In this document: positions 1 through 9,864 of the stretch, piece after piece
How the letters are laid out: each line of letters starts with the position of its first letter
Position numbering within the stretch: position 1 is the first letter of the stretch
Source of the DNA: Phallusia mammillata
Lineage: Eukaryota; Chordata; Ascidiacea; Phlebobranchia; Ascidiidae
Length of the DNA stretch: 64,000 nt
NCBI GenBank assembly: GCA_003260075.1
Contig: QLIY01000117.1
Coordinates: forward strand, 62,001 to 126,000
Direction of reading: 5' to 3'
Position numbers and translations under genes: made by a program
Notes under the pieces: model-generated
Databases searched by the model: none
What the model saw: only the letters and a program-made list of their open reading frames with translations
Told to the model about the DNA's origin: nothing

Positions 1-273
1 ACGTTTAAATACAGTTAACACGGTTCATTGCACGAATCTCGTTCACTAACCAACATGAAGCAGCAACCGTTAAGTTCGAGTTTACACGCATATAAACTTA
101 TAGGAGTTGTAACTGGATTGAAATCAGATGTTCGTAACTTTTTATGTGGAAATGAACATTAATTCATAACTGGGATCAGCCATGAAGGGTTTATACAGAC
201 CAGCGATCACGGCATAATCATATGATTTAGCGTACTATGATTTTTATATGGAACCTTATTGTTGTCGTTTCAG

Positions 274-3200
274 CCTGTGAATGTCACCTGCACTCGAAGA
301 AATGTCGCTTCGACGCCGAGCTCTACGAGAAAACCGGCAACGGGGGTGTTTGCCTGAAATGTCGTCATCACACATACGGGCGGTTCTGTCACATGTGCAA
401 GCCCGGTTACCATAGAAACAACAACACGTCAATCGCCAGTCCAACCGCCTGCAAACGTGAGTTCGATATGAATTAATTTACAGCACAGAGAGGTTTAAAG
501 CGGGCTTATAAACCAGCTTCCTTCATCCAACCGTAGTGAGGTTTCCGAAAAGGTTGAGTGCACGAACCTGGTTTAAGAACCCGCTTTAATCGTGTAATTT
601 CAGAATTAAGCGTTACTGGTTTAAAATACGGGTTGTATGTTGTGAAATTAACTTTAGTTAAGTCCCCCCCCCCTCCTTCATCCAACCGTAGTGAGGTTTC
701 CGAAAAGGTTGAGTGCACGAAGTTGGTTTACAACCCGCTTTAATCGTGTAATTTCAGAATTAAGCGTTACTGGTTTAAAATCCGCGTTATATGTTGTGAA
801 ATTAACTTTAGTTAAGTTTTTTCTAATCTAGATGTTACAATATATAAACGTAGTTTTGCTGTGAACTTGAGTGTGCGGTGCAATAACGTAACGTTGTTGT
901 ATTTCGTTGTGTAACAAAATCACAGTTGAATTAATGCTCTGCAAATATTTTCAAGCAAATTATTTGTGGACGTGATTCAAACTGGGTGTGTCTTCAAACA
1001 AAAACCTTTTTCCCGCGACAAGCGCATTTGCCCTTAAATCGCAACAAGTACAGCGAAGTCTAACGGTAATTTGTTTATTAACAGCAACCGTCGCTAAATC
1101 AAATTATTATTTATGCGACACTGCGTTAAAAAGCGTTTTTTTTTGTAAAAAAATCGACGTTAATGTAGATATTCAAACCCAGTGACCAATGTTTTCAACA
1201 TTTAGTGAAAAATTAATAAAAGTCAATTCATAAAAAAACCAAACGCCGGTTGATTTTCGTGCGTGGGTTTACTTCGCAACTTATTTGTCGAGCAATTAAT
1301 CTTAAGCGCCGAAAACAGAGGGTGAAAGTGCCAGAGAAGCGGGGCGGAAAAAAAACTTGTTTGAAACACCCCGAAGTGTTGCGGCGAAGGTTTGATGCGT
1401 CTCCTTTCAAATCTTGCCAAACGAAACAGCTTCTGTGGTTGATTCTCGTCCAACAATTCCGCAATCTCACGGAGAAATGTTTCGCGCATGACTTGAGGAA
1501 CGGTGACGTGCCAGAAAAAAATGTCGACGTGTTTTAATCTTCACGATATTTAATATCTCGCTAATAAATGTCGCGCGAATTTTATGAATCGCAACTCGCG
1601 GGGGTTTACATCACGTTCCTGGGACGTGCCGATGTTGATCGAACACTCAGGTCTCAATTGGAGGCAACAAAAGCCCGAATATCGTGGAATTATTGCATTT
1701 CCACGCGTGTTGAGTTGAGTTGAGTTGAGTTTATTTCGCCGGTGAAACAAAACACAATTGCGCTAAAATATTCACCAAGCCGACAATAGCTGCGCAACGT
1801 TGAGACGTTATAAAGCGCGACAAAGTTGAGGGCACAATTGGCGGATAGATGATAAACGCGCTGCAGCTACGCCGTTACTACAAGCGGTATGTGTTCGCGC
1901 ATTTGGACATCAAGACTGGGGGGCAAGCGTGTCTATGTCCGGTCATAATAGAACCATGGGAAACACAGCTGAGACGGGCGGAATATGGGAAAAGTTTTCC
2001 CACTTTGTCGCAACAAGCGAGGAACAATACATCGCTGTACGTAAGATTACCCAACCCGACTAAGTGAGCGACATTAATCACCGACACCTGATCCGTATCA
2101 CCTCTTCACAGCAAACACAAAAGCCCGGCCACGTTTTTCACACCTCGGGACAAGGCGCGAGGCGTGGGGGGGTGTCATGTGATCGCAAGTTGATTTCCGC
2201 ACCCCCACCAGCTCGCAGCCGCTTTGTCAACAATCGACGTCGCGCGCTCCTCCTTTATTTCGCTTCTTTAACTCGTTTTTCCGATAAATGAAAACTATTT
2301 GAAGGATTTTGCGGCGACGGAAAAAAACAAAGCAGAGAACCCGCGACATGAATGAAATAAAACCGCGTTTCCGGCAAAACCTTGTTTATGTTTCAACTCC
2401 ACAGTTTGCGTTCTCAGTTTAACCAAAAAACTCGCGACGTTTCAAACATTAGCTTTAAAATATTTGTTTCATCGGCGAAAACAATATCGCTTGAATCTGA
2501 CAAAACAATAACTTTGCACCGTTGTCGTTGGACCGTGCAATCACGTGGTATGCAACCGACCAATCACGTTGCATGTTCACCGTCTGGCATTCTATGCACC
2601 ATGTTTGGGAACAAGTCACTTTTATGTTGTGAACGAGCGCGGTTTTAAGACTTGGTTCTTTCAACAAATACCCGAGCCATACATGCACTTATAACCTTGT
2701 ATGATGACGTCATAAACATGGCATCACTATCATGACGTCATGCTTATAAGATGGAGTTGTTTTGTTGGCATGTGAATAACTAACACGCCGCGGTCTTTGC
2801 ATGCTACTAACTTTCTGAGCTGACTAACACGATTGTGCGATGTTGAAGTGGTTTGGTAACAATTGCATTCAATCTGACGTCGAATATCTCAACCTTGCGG
2901 CCTTGTGGTGGACGTTTGTGGCAGGTTGTGGAGGTTTGTGGTTTGGTTGGTGAGTTACCACCCACAATGCACTGCTCCACACATCAGACGTAAAACTACT
3001 AACACAGGAACTCACAAGACGCCCGGTTTGAGAATTTGAGTAGGTGGAGCAACGGAGCATAGGCGTTTAGGGTGACAATAACAAAGCAATTTTCAACATG
3101 CCGACTCAGCAATTATTGTCGCCGTAAACGCCCGTGCTCCGTTGCTCCACCTACCGGAAATTCCCAAACCAGGTGTCTTGTGAGTTCCTGTGTTAGTAGT

Positions 3201-3298
3201 TTTACCCGATATTCACACATGGCGTCAGATGAGAAATATGCATGGCGATATACTTGTTTCTTCCAGATTATAATCCTTGCGCTTTAATGTTGCTGCCC

Positions 3299-3332
<34 letters not shown>

Positions 3333-3869
3333 CTGCCACCCAGTGGGCGCGGCGGGCAAAATATGCCACCCAGTGTCCGGTCAGTGCCCGTGCAAGGACG
3401 GGGTGACAGGGAAACGATGTAACCGCTGTGCGAAGGGATACGAACAAACCAAATCACCGATTGCTCCCTGCGTTCGTACGACCCCCAGTGGTTAGTTGAA
3501 TTGAAACGCGAGACGGACGGTCATATATTTTAGGGGGAGGGTTATCTTGTTAAGCTTGTGACAAATTTGGGGTAAATAACTCGATTTAGAAACATGTCAA
3601 GTTCAGAAAACAAATGGTGTTTAAATTTGACAACTGCCTTTGGTTTAAATAAAAAAACATTACATCGGGAGAATTTTATCAAAATTTTGGCATTGTTAAT
3701 GAACTGCCAGGAAGGGAGGGGGTTATTTAACTTTACCCAGCAGTTGGTGAGATAGAATCGGAAGAAATTTCAATTATTGCTTGGGCTCCCTCTCTAGCTC
3801 AGATTGGGCCGTCCGTCCGCGCAGAAGTTTTTGTGGCCGCGCAGCTGTCAGACTTGATTCGCTAATTGC

Positions 3870-3922
<53 letters not shown>

Positions 3923-5022
3923 AGCAGCAGCAGCAGCAGCATTCAACTTAACATTGAACCCGGTGTTTCCAGCATGAAGGGTCAGTAATCGACCTCTGGC
4001 ATGTTTTGCATGTTTCGCAGCGATTTCTCTTTGCCTCTGTGAAACCGAAAATACGGTTTAAAATTTTTTGGCGCTCCGCTATCGGTCTGTTGAAAGAATC
4101 AAGTCTCACAGCCGCGTCATCACCTAAAATGTTTCTGTTTATGATGTCATAGCAAATATTATTTGGGAAAGCATTTTTTCTGCTTTTGGAAACAAAATGG
4201 CAGACGGTGTATAAAGTGTGTTGAAAAGAAATGAATTTTCTCCAAAAATAAACAGTTTTACATACAGAACAGTTAAACAAGGCATGATAAAATTGCGTTG
4301 GTTATCTTAAGTGTTTGTTTAACTTTTGTTTTATGTTGTTTGTTATTGTTTAAGCTAATAATAACGCAACTCTATATGTTACAGGTAATCCGCCCACCCC
4401 AGCACCAAGTAAGTAGCAAAGAATAATTTAAACACTCACATGTAAAATTTATTGATTTTGATCTCTGTCAAATTTTGTAGTTGAACCAATTACTTTGTAG
4501 AGCTCTTCTGGCAATCGTATTTAACACTACATGTACTCCTTTGTTTATCGTGCCCCCCCCCCCCTCTGTCAAATTTTGTAGTTGAACCAATTACTTTGTA
4601 GAGCTCTTCTGACAATCGTATTTAACACTACATGTACTCCATTGTTTATCGTACACTGTACTAGTCGCATTCAGTGTTATTTACCCTAATGAAGGCGACC
4701 TGTATAGGACGTCGAAACGTCGGTACAAAATTACATTTGCCAGAAAAGCTCTATAAACTTTATATTATGCCTGGCAGCAACAACATATATAACTTCTTTT
4801 TTTAGTTCGTCAAATTAGCCGCTTGGTGGTAATATTTACAAAATCTATGGGCCGATATAACCAATGTTTTTATCCACAGTTGAATGCCGCCAATCTTGCC
4901 GAACAAAATCAGCTTCGATCAACATCAAGAAATTCTGCAAGTCCGATTTCGGTAAGTTAACCCAATAAATGTAACAAATCATGGCGAAGAAAAGTAACTT
5001 AAAAGCCTTGATTTTTGTTACA

Positions 5023-5117
<95 letters not shown>

Positions 5118-5259
5118 TCGGAATAAAAATACATTTGCCAGAAAAGCTCTATAAACTTGATATTATGCCTGGTATCAATAGCTTATATAACGTTTTTTTA
5201 GTTCGTCAAATTAGCCGCTTGGTGGTAATATTTGCAAAATCTATGGGCCGATATAACCG

Positions 5260-5314
<55 letters not shown>

Positions 5315-6064
5315 TTTAGATGCAAACTGCAATTTACAAAAGTGATTTCAAGTCTGAAACTTCGTATTCAAACTTTAATGTTAAAAATACAACTTAGTCA
5401 CTGGCATTACTTTTTTTTACCAACAACCACCGATTAATTATTATTTCAAATAGCTGGGGTCAGCTGCAAGTAATAACCACGTGTGTAGTTCAAGCTGATC
5501 GTCCCCCCCCCCTACCAACAACCACCGATTAATTATTATTTCAAATAGCTGGGGTCAGCTACAAGTAATAACCACGTGTGGTTCAAGCTGATCGTTTTGT
5601 TTGCAACGCTTTGACTTGTTCTGTTTTTAGTGTAAAACATTACGTTTACTTCTGGGCGCTGTAAACGAAATAAAATTGAATGGTTCATGATTCATTCTAA
5701 AACTGAACACAAACAAAATATGCTCTTTTTCACAGCGGTTCATGTCAAAGTGAAGGCGGTCGCCGATGAAGGAAAACGCAAACGAATCACTCTGCAAGTT
5801 ATCAAGCCTTATCGCCGAGCAATGCCGAGATTAGTGAGACGCAAACTCTACCACGTGCTCGTCAAGCCACGGATCGCGGCCTGTAAATGTCTCAAGAAAA
5901 ACGGGAAGTTTTTATTGGTTGGAAATTACGAAAGCAGCGGACGCACGAAGCAGAAAGCCAACCTGGTTATCGGGAAGCGGACAATCGTTCTGCCGTGGAG
6001 AAGGAAATATCGACGCCAGCTCATCAAACTCGCACAGAAAGCTTCTAAGCGAGAGATTTGCTAA
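274..6064 (+). CDS. Netrin, 3' half (laminin-type EGF repeats and NTR/C345C domain); 5' exons lie outside the window
   Basis: Netrins are secreted laminin-related guidance cues that bind DCC/UNC5 receptors. Five exons join in phase: 274-456, 3331(truncated)-3490, 4385-4408, 4880-4951 and 5736-6064 (stop TAA). The first reads [13 protein letters not shown]...[13 protein letters not shown]...ACK, a laminin-EGF (LE) module. The second reads [20 protein letters not shown]...CNRCAKGY, the LE-3 module, nearly identical to vertebrate netrin-1. The third is a short Pro/Thr linker. The last two carry the NTR domain (ECRQSC...KKFCKSDF, then AVHVKVKA...[16 protein letters not shown]). The C-terminus is basic, ending KASKREIC. 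All introns have GT/AG ends except that the acceptor and first bases of exon 2 are replaced by a 31-base C run (3300-3330). The LN domain and earlier LE modules must lie upstream. Identity as a netrin is firm from the LE-3/NTR combination; which vertebrate paralogue it matches is not decided. Confidence 0.93.
519..819 (+). repeat. Tandem duplication of about 145 bp with a C10 run at the junction
   Basis: Bases 519-663 and 674-819 are about 95% alike by eye (both run from the CTTCATCCAACCG block to TTTAGTTAAGT). The only sequence between them is ten C at 664-673. This is the clearest single example of the homopolymer-at-duplication pattern described under findings. Confidence 0.85.
2990..3205. 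repeat. Long inverted repeat (about 90-bp arms, 31-bp loop)
   Basis: The left arm 2990-3081 and right arm 3113-3205 are reverse complements with a few mismatches. Both contain the block GGAGCAACGGAG or its complement CTCCGTTGCTCC, and the block AACTCACAAGAC or its complement GTCTTGTGAGTT. The pair would fold into a long hairpin or cruciform. No open frame or transposon end was recognised. Confidence 0.85.
3300..5512. other. Cluster of long poly-C runs in netrin introns (probable filled gaps)
   Basis: C runs occur at 3300-3330 (31), 3871-3922 (52, followed by CAG repeats), 4553-4564 (12), 5024-5116 (93), 5260-5314 (55) and 5503-5512 (10). The 12- and 10-base runs sit between tandem copies (4464-4552 and 4565-4652; 5419-5502 and 5513-5595). 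The 93- and 55-base runs bracket a second copy (5117-5259) of 4723-4862. Treat these as unresolved sequence; polyproline frames across them are not proteins. Confidence 0.8.
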
Positions 6065-6377
6065 AGGCTCGAGCGCGCCAACTAGTGATCAGATTTCCTT
6101 GCACCACTTGGCCACGCGGTGGCGCACCGACAGAAAAGAGTCTTCTCGGAAAGATCTTTGTGATATCGCCACGTGGACTTGTTTGATTCGTCAGCATCCG
6201 TGCTTTTCTTTTGTTTCGCGCCCACTTCACTTTACCACTTGTGGCGCTATTGTTTCGTGTCTCTTGTCACACCAAGATGGGTTCAAACTCGACATAATTT
6301 GCAGCACAGACCTTGCAAGCTGCATGGCAAAACATCTCATCTGACTGACAGAGAATGTTCACGCAAGCCTCCTAGTG

Positions 6378-6606
6378 CAGTGGTGGGATTCAGCCGGTTC
6401 GCACCGGTTCAATAGAACCGTCTCACGAAATTTTATGAGATCAGCGAACCAGTTAGCATTACTGGTTACTGTCAATTGACTTTACGAGATCAGCGAACCG
6501 GTTAGCATTACTGGTTACTGTCAATGGAGTTTTTGTAACAGAACCGGCTTAAAAATATGACATTTGTGATAGAACCGACTGACAAAATATTTGAGTCCCA
6601 CCACTG
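6378..6606 (+). mobile_element. MITE family B (ends CAGTGGTGGGATTCA)
   Basis: The element starts CAGTGGTGGGATTCAGCCGG and ends in the complementary GAGTCCCACCACTG. The inside is built from repeated ACCGGTTC, TAGAACCG and CTGGTTACTGTCAAT blocks. Further copies occur at about 20532-20829 (-), 25928-26346, 29115-29293, 33995-34435, 37544-37785 (-), 40028-40214 (-) and 56073-56254 (-). It has no coding capacity. The termini resemble hAT-type MITEs, but the flanking duplications are imperfect here, so the superfamily is an inference. Confidence 0.8.
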
Positions 6607-7235
6607 GGTGTAGTCATGTTTACGGCAAACTCCCATGCAGATATGAGCATATTCCTGAACCAAAGCCAAATGACCGGACTTAACTCTGCCATCCTGAACC
6701 CCGATAAACATTTGCTCGTTGTGATTTTTTCCCCATATTATATGTATTTATTCCCAAACACTGTAACGCTCTACGTCACGGATCGCCTTCCGACCGGTTC
6801 CCACGGTCGTGACGTCATCCACCCTTTCCTTCTGTACTCGTTTTCGTTTTTGTGTTTTTCTTGTGATATTGCTGAGAACATGAATTTCTTCAAACGCGCT
6901 AGTTTGTTGTGGATGATTGTGGTTAATTGTGGGGAATTGTGGTTTGTTGTGGATAATTGTCAGACGAGCGATGCTTGGGTTTAAACAGGGTGGAAATTTT
7001 AGAGTTTAAAACAATTTTACGGTTATATCAGCACCAAGACAGTGTAATGTAAAAATGAGACTGAGAATGGAAAATATTTTCGAAGTTACAGAATCAGTCA
7101 ATGAATTTACATGGAATATAATATTCCGCCTAACAGGCACCTTTATTTCCTACAAAACCACAAAATAAAACATAATAAAGGACAAACATAAACAGAGATC
7201 GTCAATGAACATGTTGTCTGTTGGAGGGTCTAAAA

Positions 7236-7583
7236 CAGTGGTTCCCAACCTTTCGTGGACCGTGGCCCCCTTAAAGTAACTTTTTGGCCTCGTGGCCCCC
7301 TTCAAGTTACCATGTAGGACCTGTGGCCCCCTTAAAACGTAGATAGCAATCTCGCATTGGAATGCGGTATTAATTTTGGCCCTAAACAGGTCTAATAGAG
7401 TAAATGAGCGTGATAAACCTCACTATAAACAAATAGTATGTGAGGTAGTCGGTTAAATTCGGGAATAAAGTTAAAGTGAAAATGACTTTTAGTGGGTGTT
7501 TCTTGTGAATCTAGGCCTGTGGCCCCCCGGAACACAGCTCGTGCCCCCCCTGGGGGGCCATGGGCCCTGGTTGGGAACCACTG
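7236..7583. mobile_element. hAT-type MITE with exact 8-bp target-site duplication
   Basis: Terminal inverted repeats are CAGTGGTTCCCAACC and GGTTGGGAACCACTG. The 8-bp duplication GTCTAAAA is exact on both sides (7228-7235 and 7584-7591). The interior is made of degenerate GTGGCCCCCTTAA blocks. It is 348 bp long and non-coding. Confidence 0.93.
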
Positions 7584-8067
7584 GTCTAAAACTATTGAGA
7601 ATTTAATCTAGATGTAGGCCTACCGAATATTCGGTTTCGGCCGAACCGAAATGTAGTCGATTCGGTTCAGCACTGATATAAATCACTCTCAAAAATGAAA
7701 CTGAAAACAAATCTAGTCATAATTTACCCCAATATTGGCTCATCAAGTTGCATTGCAAAAATACAAGAAAATAACAGCGCCACTCTCCAAACGCGATTGT
7801 TTTAACTAATGCTACAACAGAAAAACTCATTAATTAAGCTATTGCCGCCAGGCATAATGTTTTAACAAATATGTGGCTCTTCCTGCAGTTTTTATTATAA
7901 CAAGCCGACGTTTCGACGTCCCATACAAGACACTTCCATCAGGGTAATAACATAAAGAAAACTTAGGTGAGCTGCTTTAAATTGCAAATAAGTTTCAACA
8001 GATTTATCGATTAAAAAATAATCAGCGTTTCTGTAAGAAATCTATCCACGCAATTTATCCAATACAG

Positions 8068-8293
8068 TAGAGCTTGTGTATGGGAAAAGAGACGCAGATG
8101 TCACTCAGATGGATTACTTAATGTCGGCAGAAGCTTTGAAGGCCGAACCGCTGAATTACAGGGTTCATGTGTCGCTTCGCACGATGCAAACAGACACAGT
8201 TTGGGGGAAACGCTACAAATTAGGTCGAAACCTTCGCACGGAGGCGGTTGGATCGACAAAATACGAACTGAGATAAAAGTTGCGACCTCCCCA
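8068..8293 (+). CDS. Orphan exon-like block, product not recognised
   Basis: The block is bounded by a good acceptor (AATACAG before 8068) and a good donor (GTAAGATG from 8294). Two overlapping plus-strand frames stay open. One reads LVYGKRDADVTQMDYLMSAE... and stops at 8276. The other reads RACVWEKRRRCHSDG... and runs through the donor. I recognise neither protein and found no partner exons nearby. It may be an internal exon of a longer gene, a relic exon or chance. Confidence 0.25.
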
Positions 8294-9864
8294 GTAAGAT
8301 GAGAGGCCGACCTTTAACCTGATATATCACACATGCGTGAAATTCGCACCTAGCTGTGTAATAAGCTGCAGCTACAGGTGGCACTTGATGATTGCGTGTC
8401 TGTTGACATTAGCTTATTGCAGCCGAACCTTCCCGTCCCACCTGAGCTGATATACATCAAAGTAACATTTATTTTTAGCAGCAAAGTATTTTCGTCTCTT
8501 GTCTCATCGGCCGCCATTTTAAGTCGACACCGAAGCTATTGAATTAAGGAAATTTCTACCTAATACTTTCGGCTTAGAACTAGAATCACTCGCTGCTTGG
8601 TGGACGAAGACTATAATGAACTTAATGCTTATTGTGTAAAGGCGAAATATATTTATCTTTACAACTTGAGGATAAATGACTTAATGCTTTTTATAAAGTT
8701 ATATTTTAAATGAAAACTAAAATATTTTTCTCGTAAAACCCACACAGGCATGTTAAACAAAACCGACCAAAACACATTTTCATTAAATGCCTCAAAATAA
8801 AAGCAAAGCGAAATCTGCGATTGGACGTAATCGGGCAATGTTCCAAGTCACAAGAACATAAATTCTGCAATAAGACAGATTCAAATTTACCTTGAAATAT
8901 AAGCGACCTGAAACAACCGTTCATCTTCAGCTGCAATCCCGCGTAAATCGTCGGCTATAAATAAGTTTCCATCAAGTGAAACCAGTACGAGGTTTCAAAC
9001 ACCTACAAACAAGGCTATCTTGGTCGTTTGTGTTTCCTTGATCAAGTAACGTGAGCGGCATTGCTGGTATCTGACGGTTTGAATAAAATTGCGGCCACCA
9101 ACTACCTAAGTCGAAAAAATCAAAAACTGATTCAACGGATTGCGAGCACAACACGCTCAGACGTTGCCGGCCTATCGAGGATAAATAAAAACAAACCAAG
9201 TCAGGGCACTGAAGACTAAACACTTGTGCTTGTGACCTACTATTTGACCCTCCTTCTAAAACCAGTCATATCTAGTTGGAACTTCATTTCTATCAAAAAT
9301 GGAGAACCAAAGTGTCATATACTTGACAAGCATCACCAAAATTTCGAGATTAAAGCTAAACCACGGATAAACCGGATCTTCGCCAAAATCCGAACAAAAC
9401 TTGAGGTACAAACGGGTCCGGATTAACCGAGGTTTATTGTAATTAAAAAATCATGAGCAATTGCCAATTTCAAAACCGAACTTTGACATTCATGGGCACT
9501 TTCACCCTCTCGTGGACACTGAGCTGACAAGGACACACACCACAAGAATCTGCGTGTTTACATTAGAACACATTCTGCCACCACTGCAACCGTCGTCCGG
9601 CACTTTGCAAACGTACACAGCCTTTACCTTCACAACCTTGACTTTGTAGACAAATCCTTGGTGCAGAATTGATCTTCAAAACTTTAACCAACTGGGAATT
9701 TCCGACAAAATCCAAGCAGACAAATATATACGCCAAAATATCATCAAATTTATTGCAACGTAACGAGAAATTACAAGGAAAGGAAACGTAAGTGCACGAG
9801 GCAAGTTGTGACGTCATCAGTCAGATAGTGACGTCATCTGTCGAACAGTGACGTCATCGCCCTG
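8294..9864. other. Intergenic; one possible 40-bp minus-strand exon, otherwise nothing recognised
   Basis: A short block at 8891-8930 (minus) is bounded by GATTGCAG and GTAAATTT splice-like signals but is too short to identify. Positions 9317-9440 hold a degraded pogo-like repeat ending CCGAGGTTTATTGTA. The 3' end, just past the syntaxin-8 stop, carries three CRE palindromes (see separate entry). Confidence 0.4.
9809..9856. promoter_or_regulatory. Three CRE palindromes (TGACGTCA) at exact 20-bp spacing
   Basis: TGACGTCA occurs at 9809-9816, 9829-9836 and 9849-9856, immediately downstream of the syntaxin-8 stop codon (minus strand). TGACGTCA is the consensus for CREB/ATF-type bZIP factors. 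Whether it acts here, or is simply a 20-bp tandem repeat in the 3' UTR, cannot be decided from sequence. Confidence 0.5.

Larger units (their letters stand above)
457..3299. other. Netrin intron with local duplication and a large inverted repeat
   Basis: No coding exon was recognised in this 2.8-kb intron. It holds a tandem pair of about 145 bases (519-663 and 674-819) joined by exactly ten C, a GTTGA microrepeat near 1709-1729, and a long inverted repeat at 2990-3205. The open frames here are short, lack splice sites or homology that I recognise, and overlap on both strands. Confidence 0.6.
6065..8067. other. Intergenic, MITE-rich; no gene recognised
   Basis: Downstream of netrin. The interval contains a CAGTGGTGGG-type MITE (6378-6606), a TTGTGG-rich simple tract (about 6900-6965), one copy of a dispersed repeat (7065-7175; also near 25612-25725 and 48240-48345), a hAT MITE (7236-7583) and a minus-strand CTGATG...GAAAC stem-loop repeat (7905-7947). 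Open frames here are short and without splice context. Confidence 0.6.

Noticed and set aside
3277..3332. Polyproline lead-in to the netrin LE-3 exon
   Set aside because: Netrins have no such stretch; it is the 31-base C run that hides the acceptor.
5015..5437. Open frame rich in proline across two long C runs
   Set aside because: CCC codons from homopolymer runs give polyproline in any frame; the rest is a duplicated intron segment.
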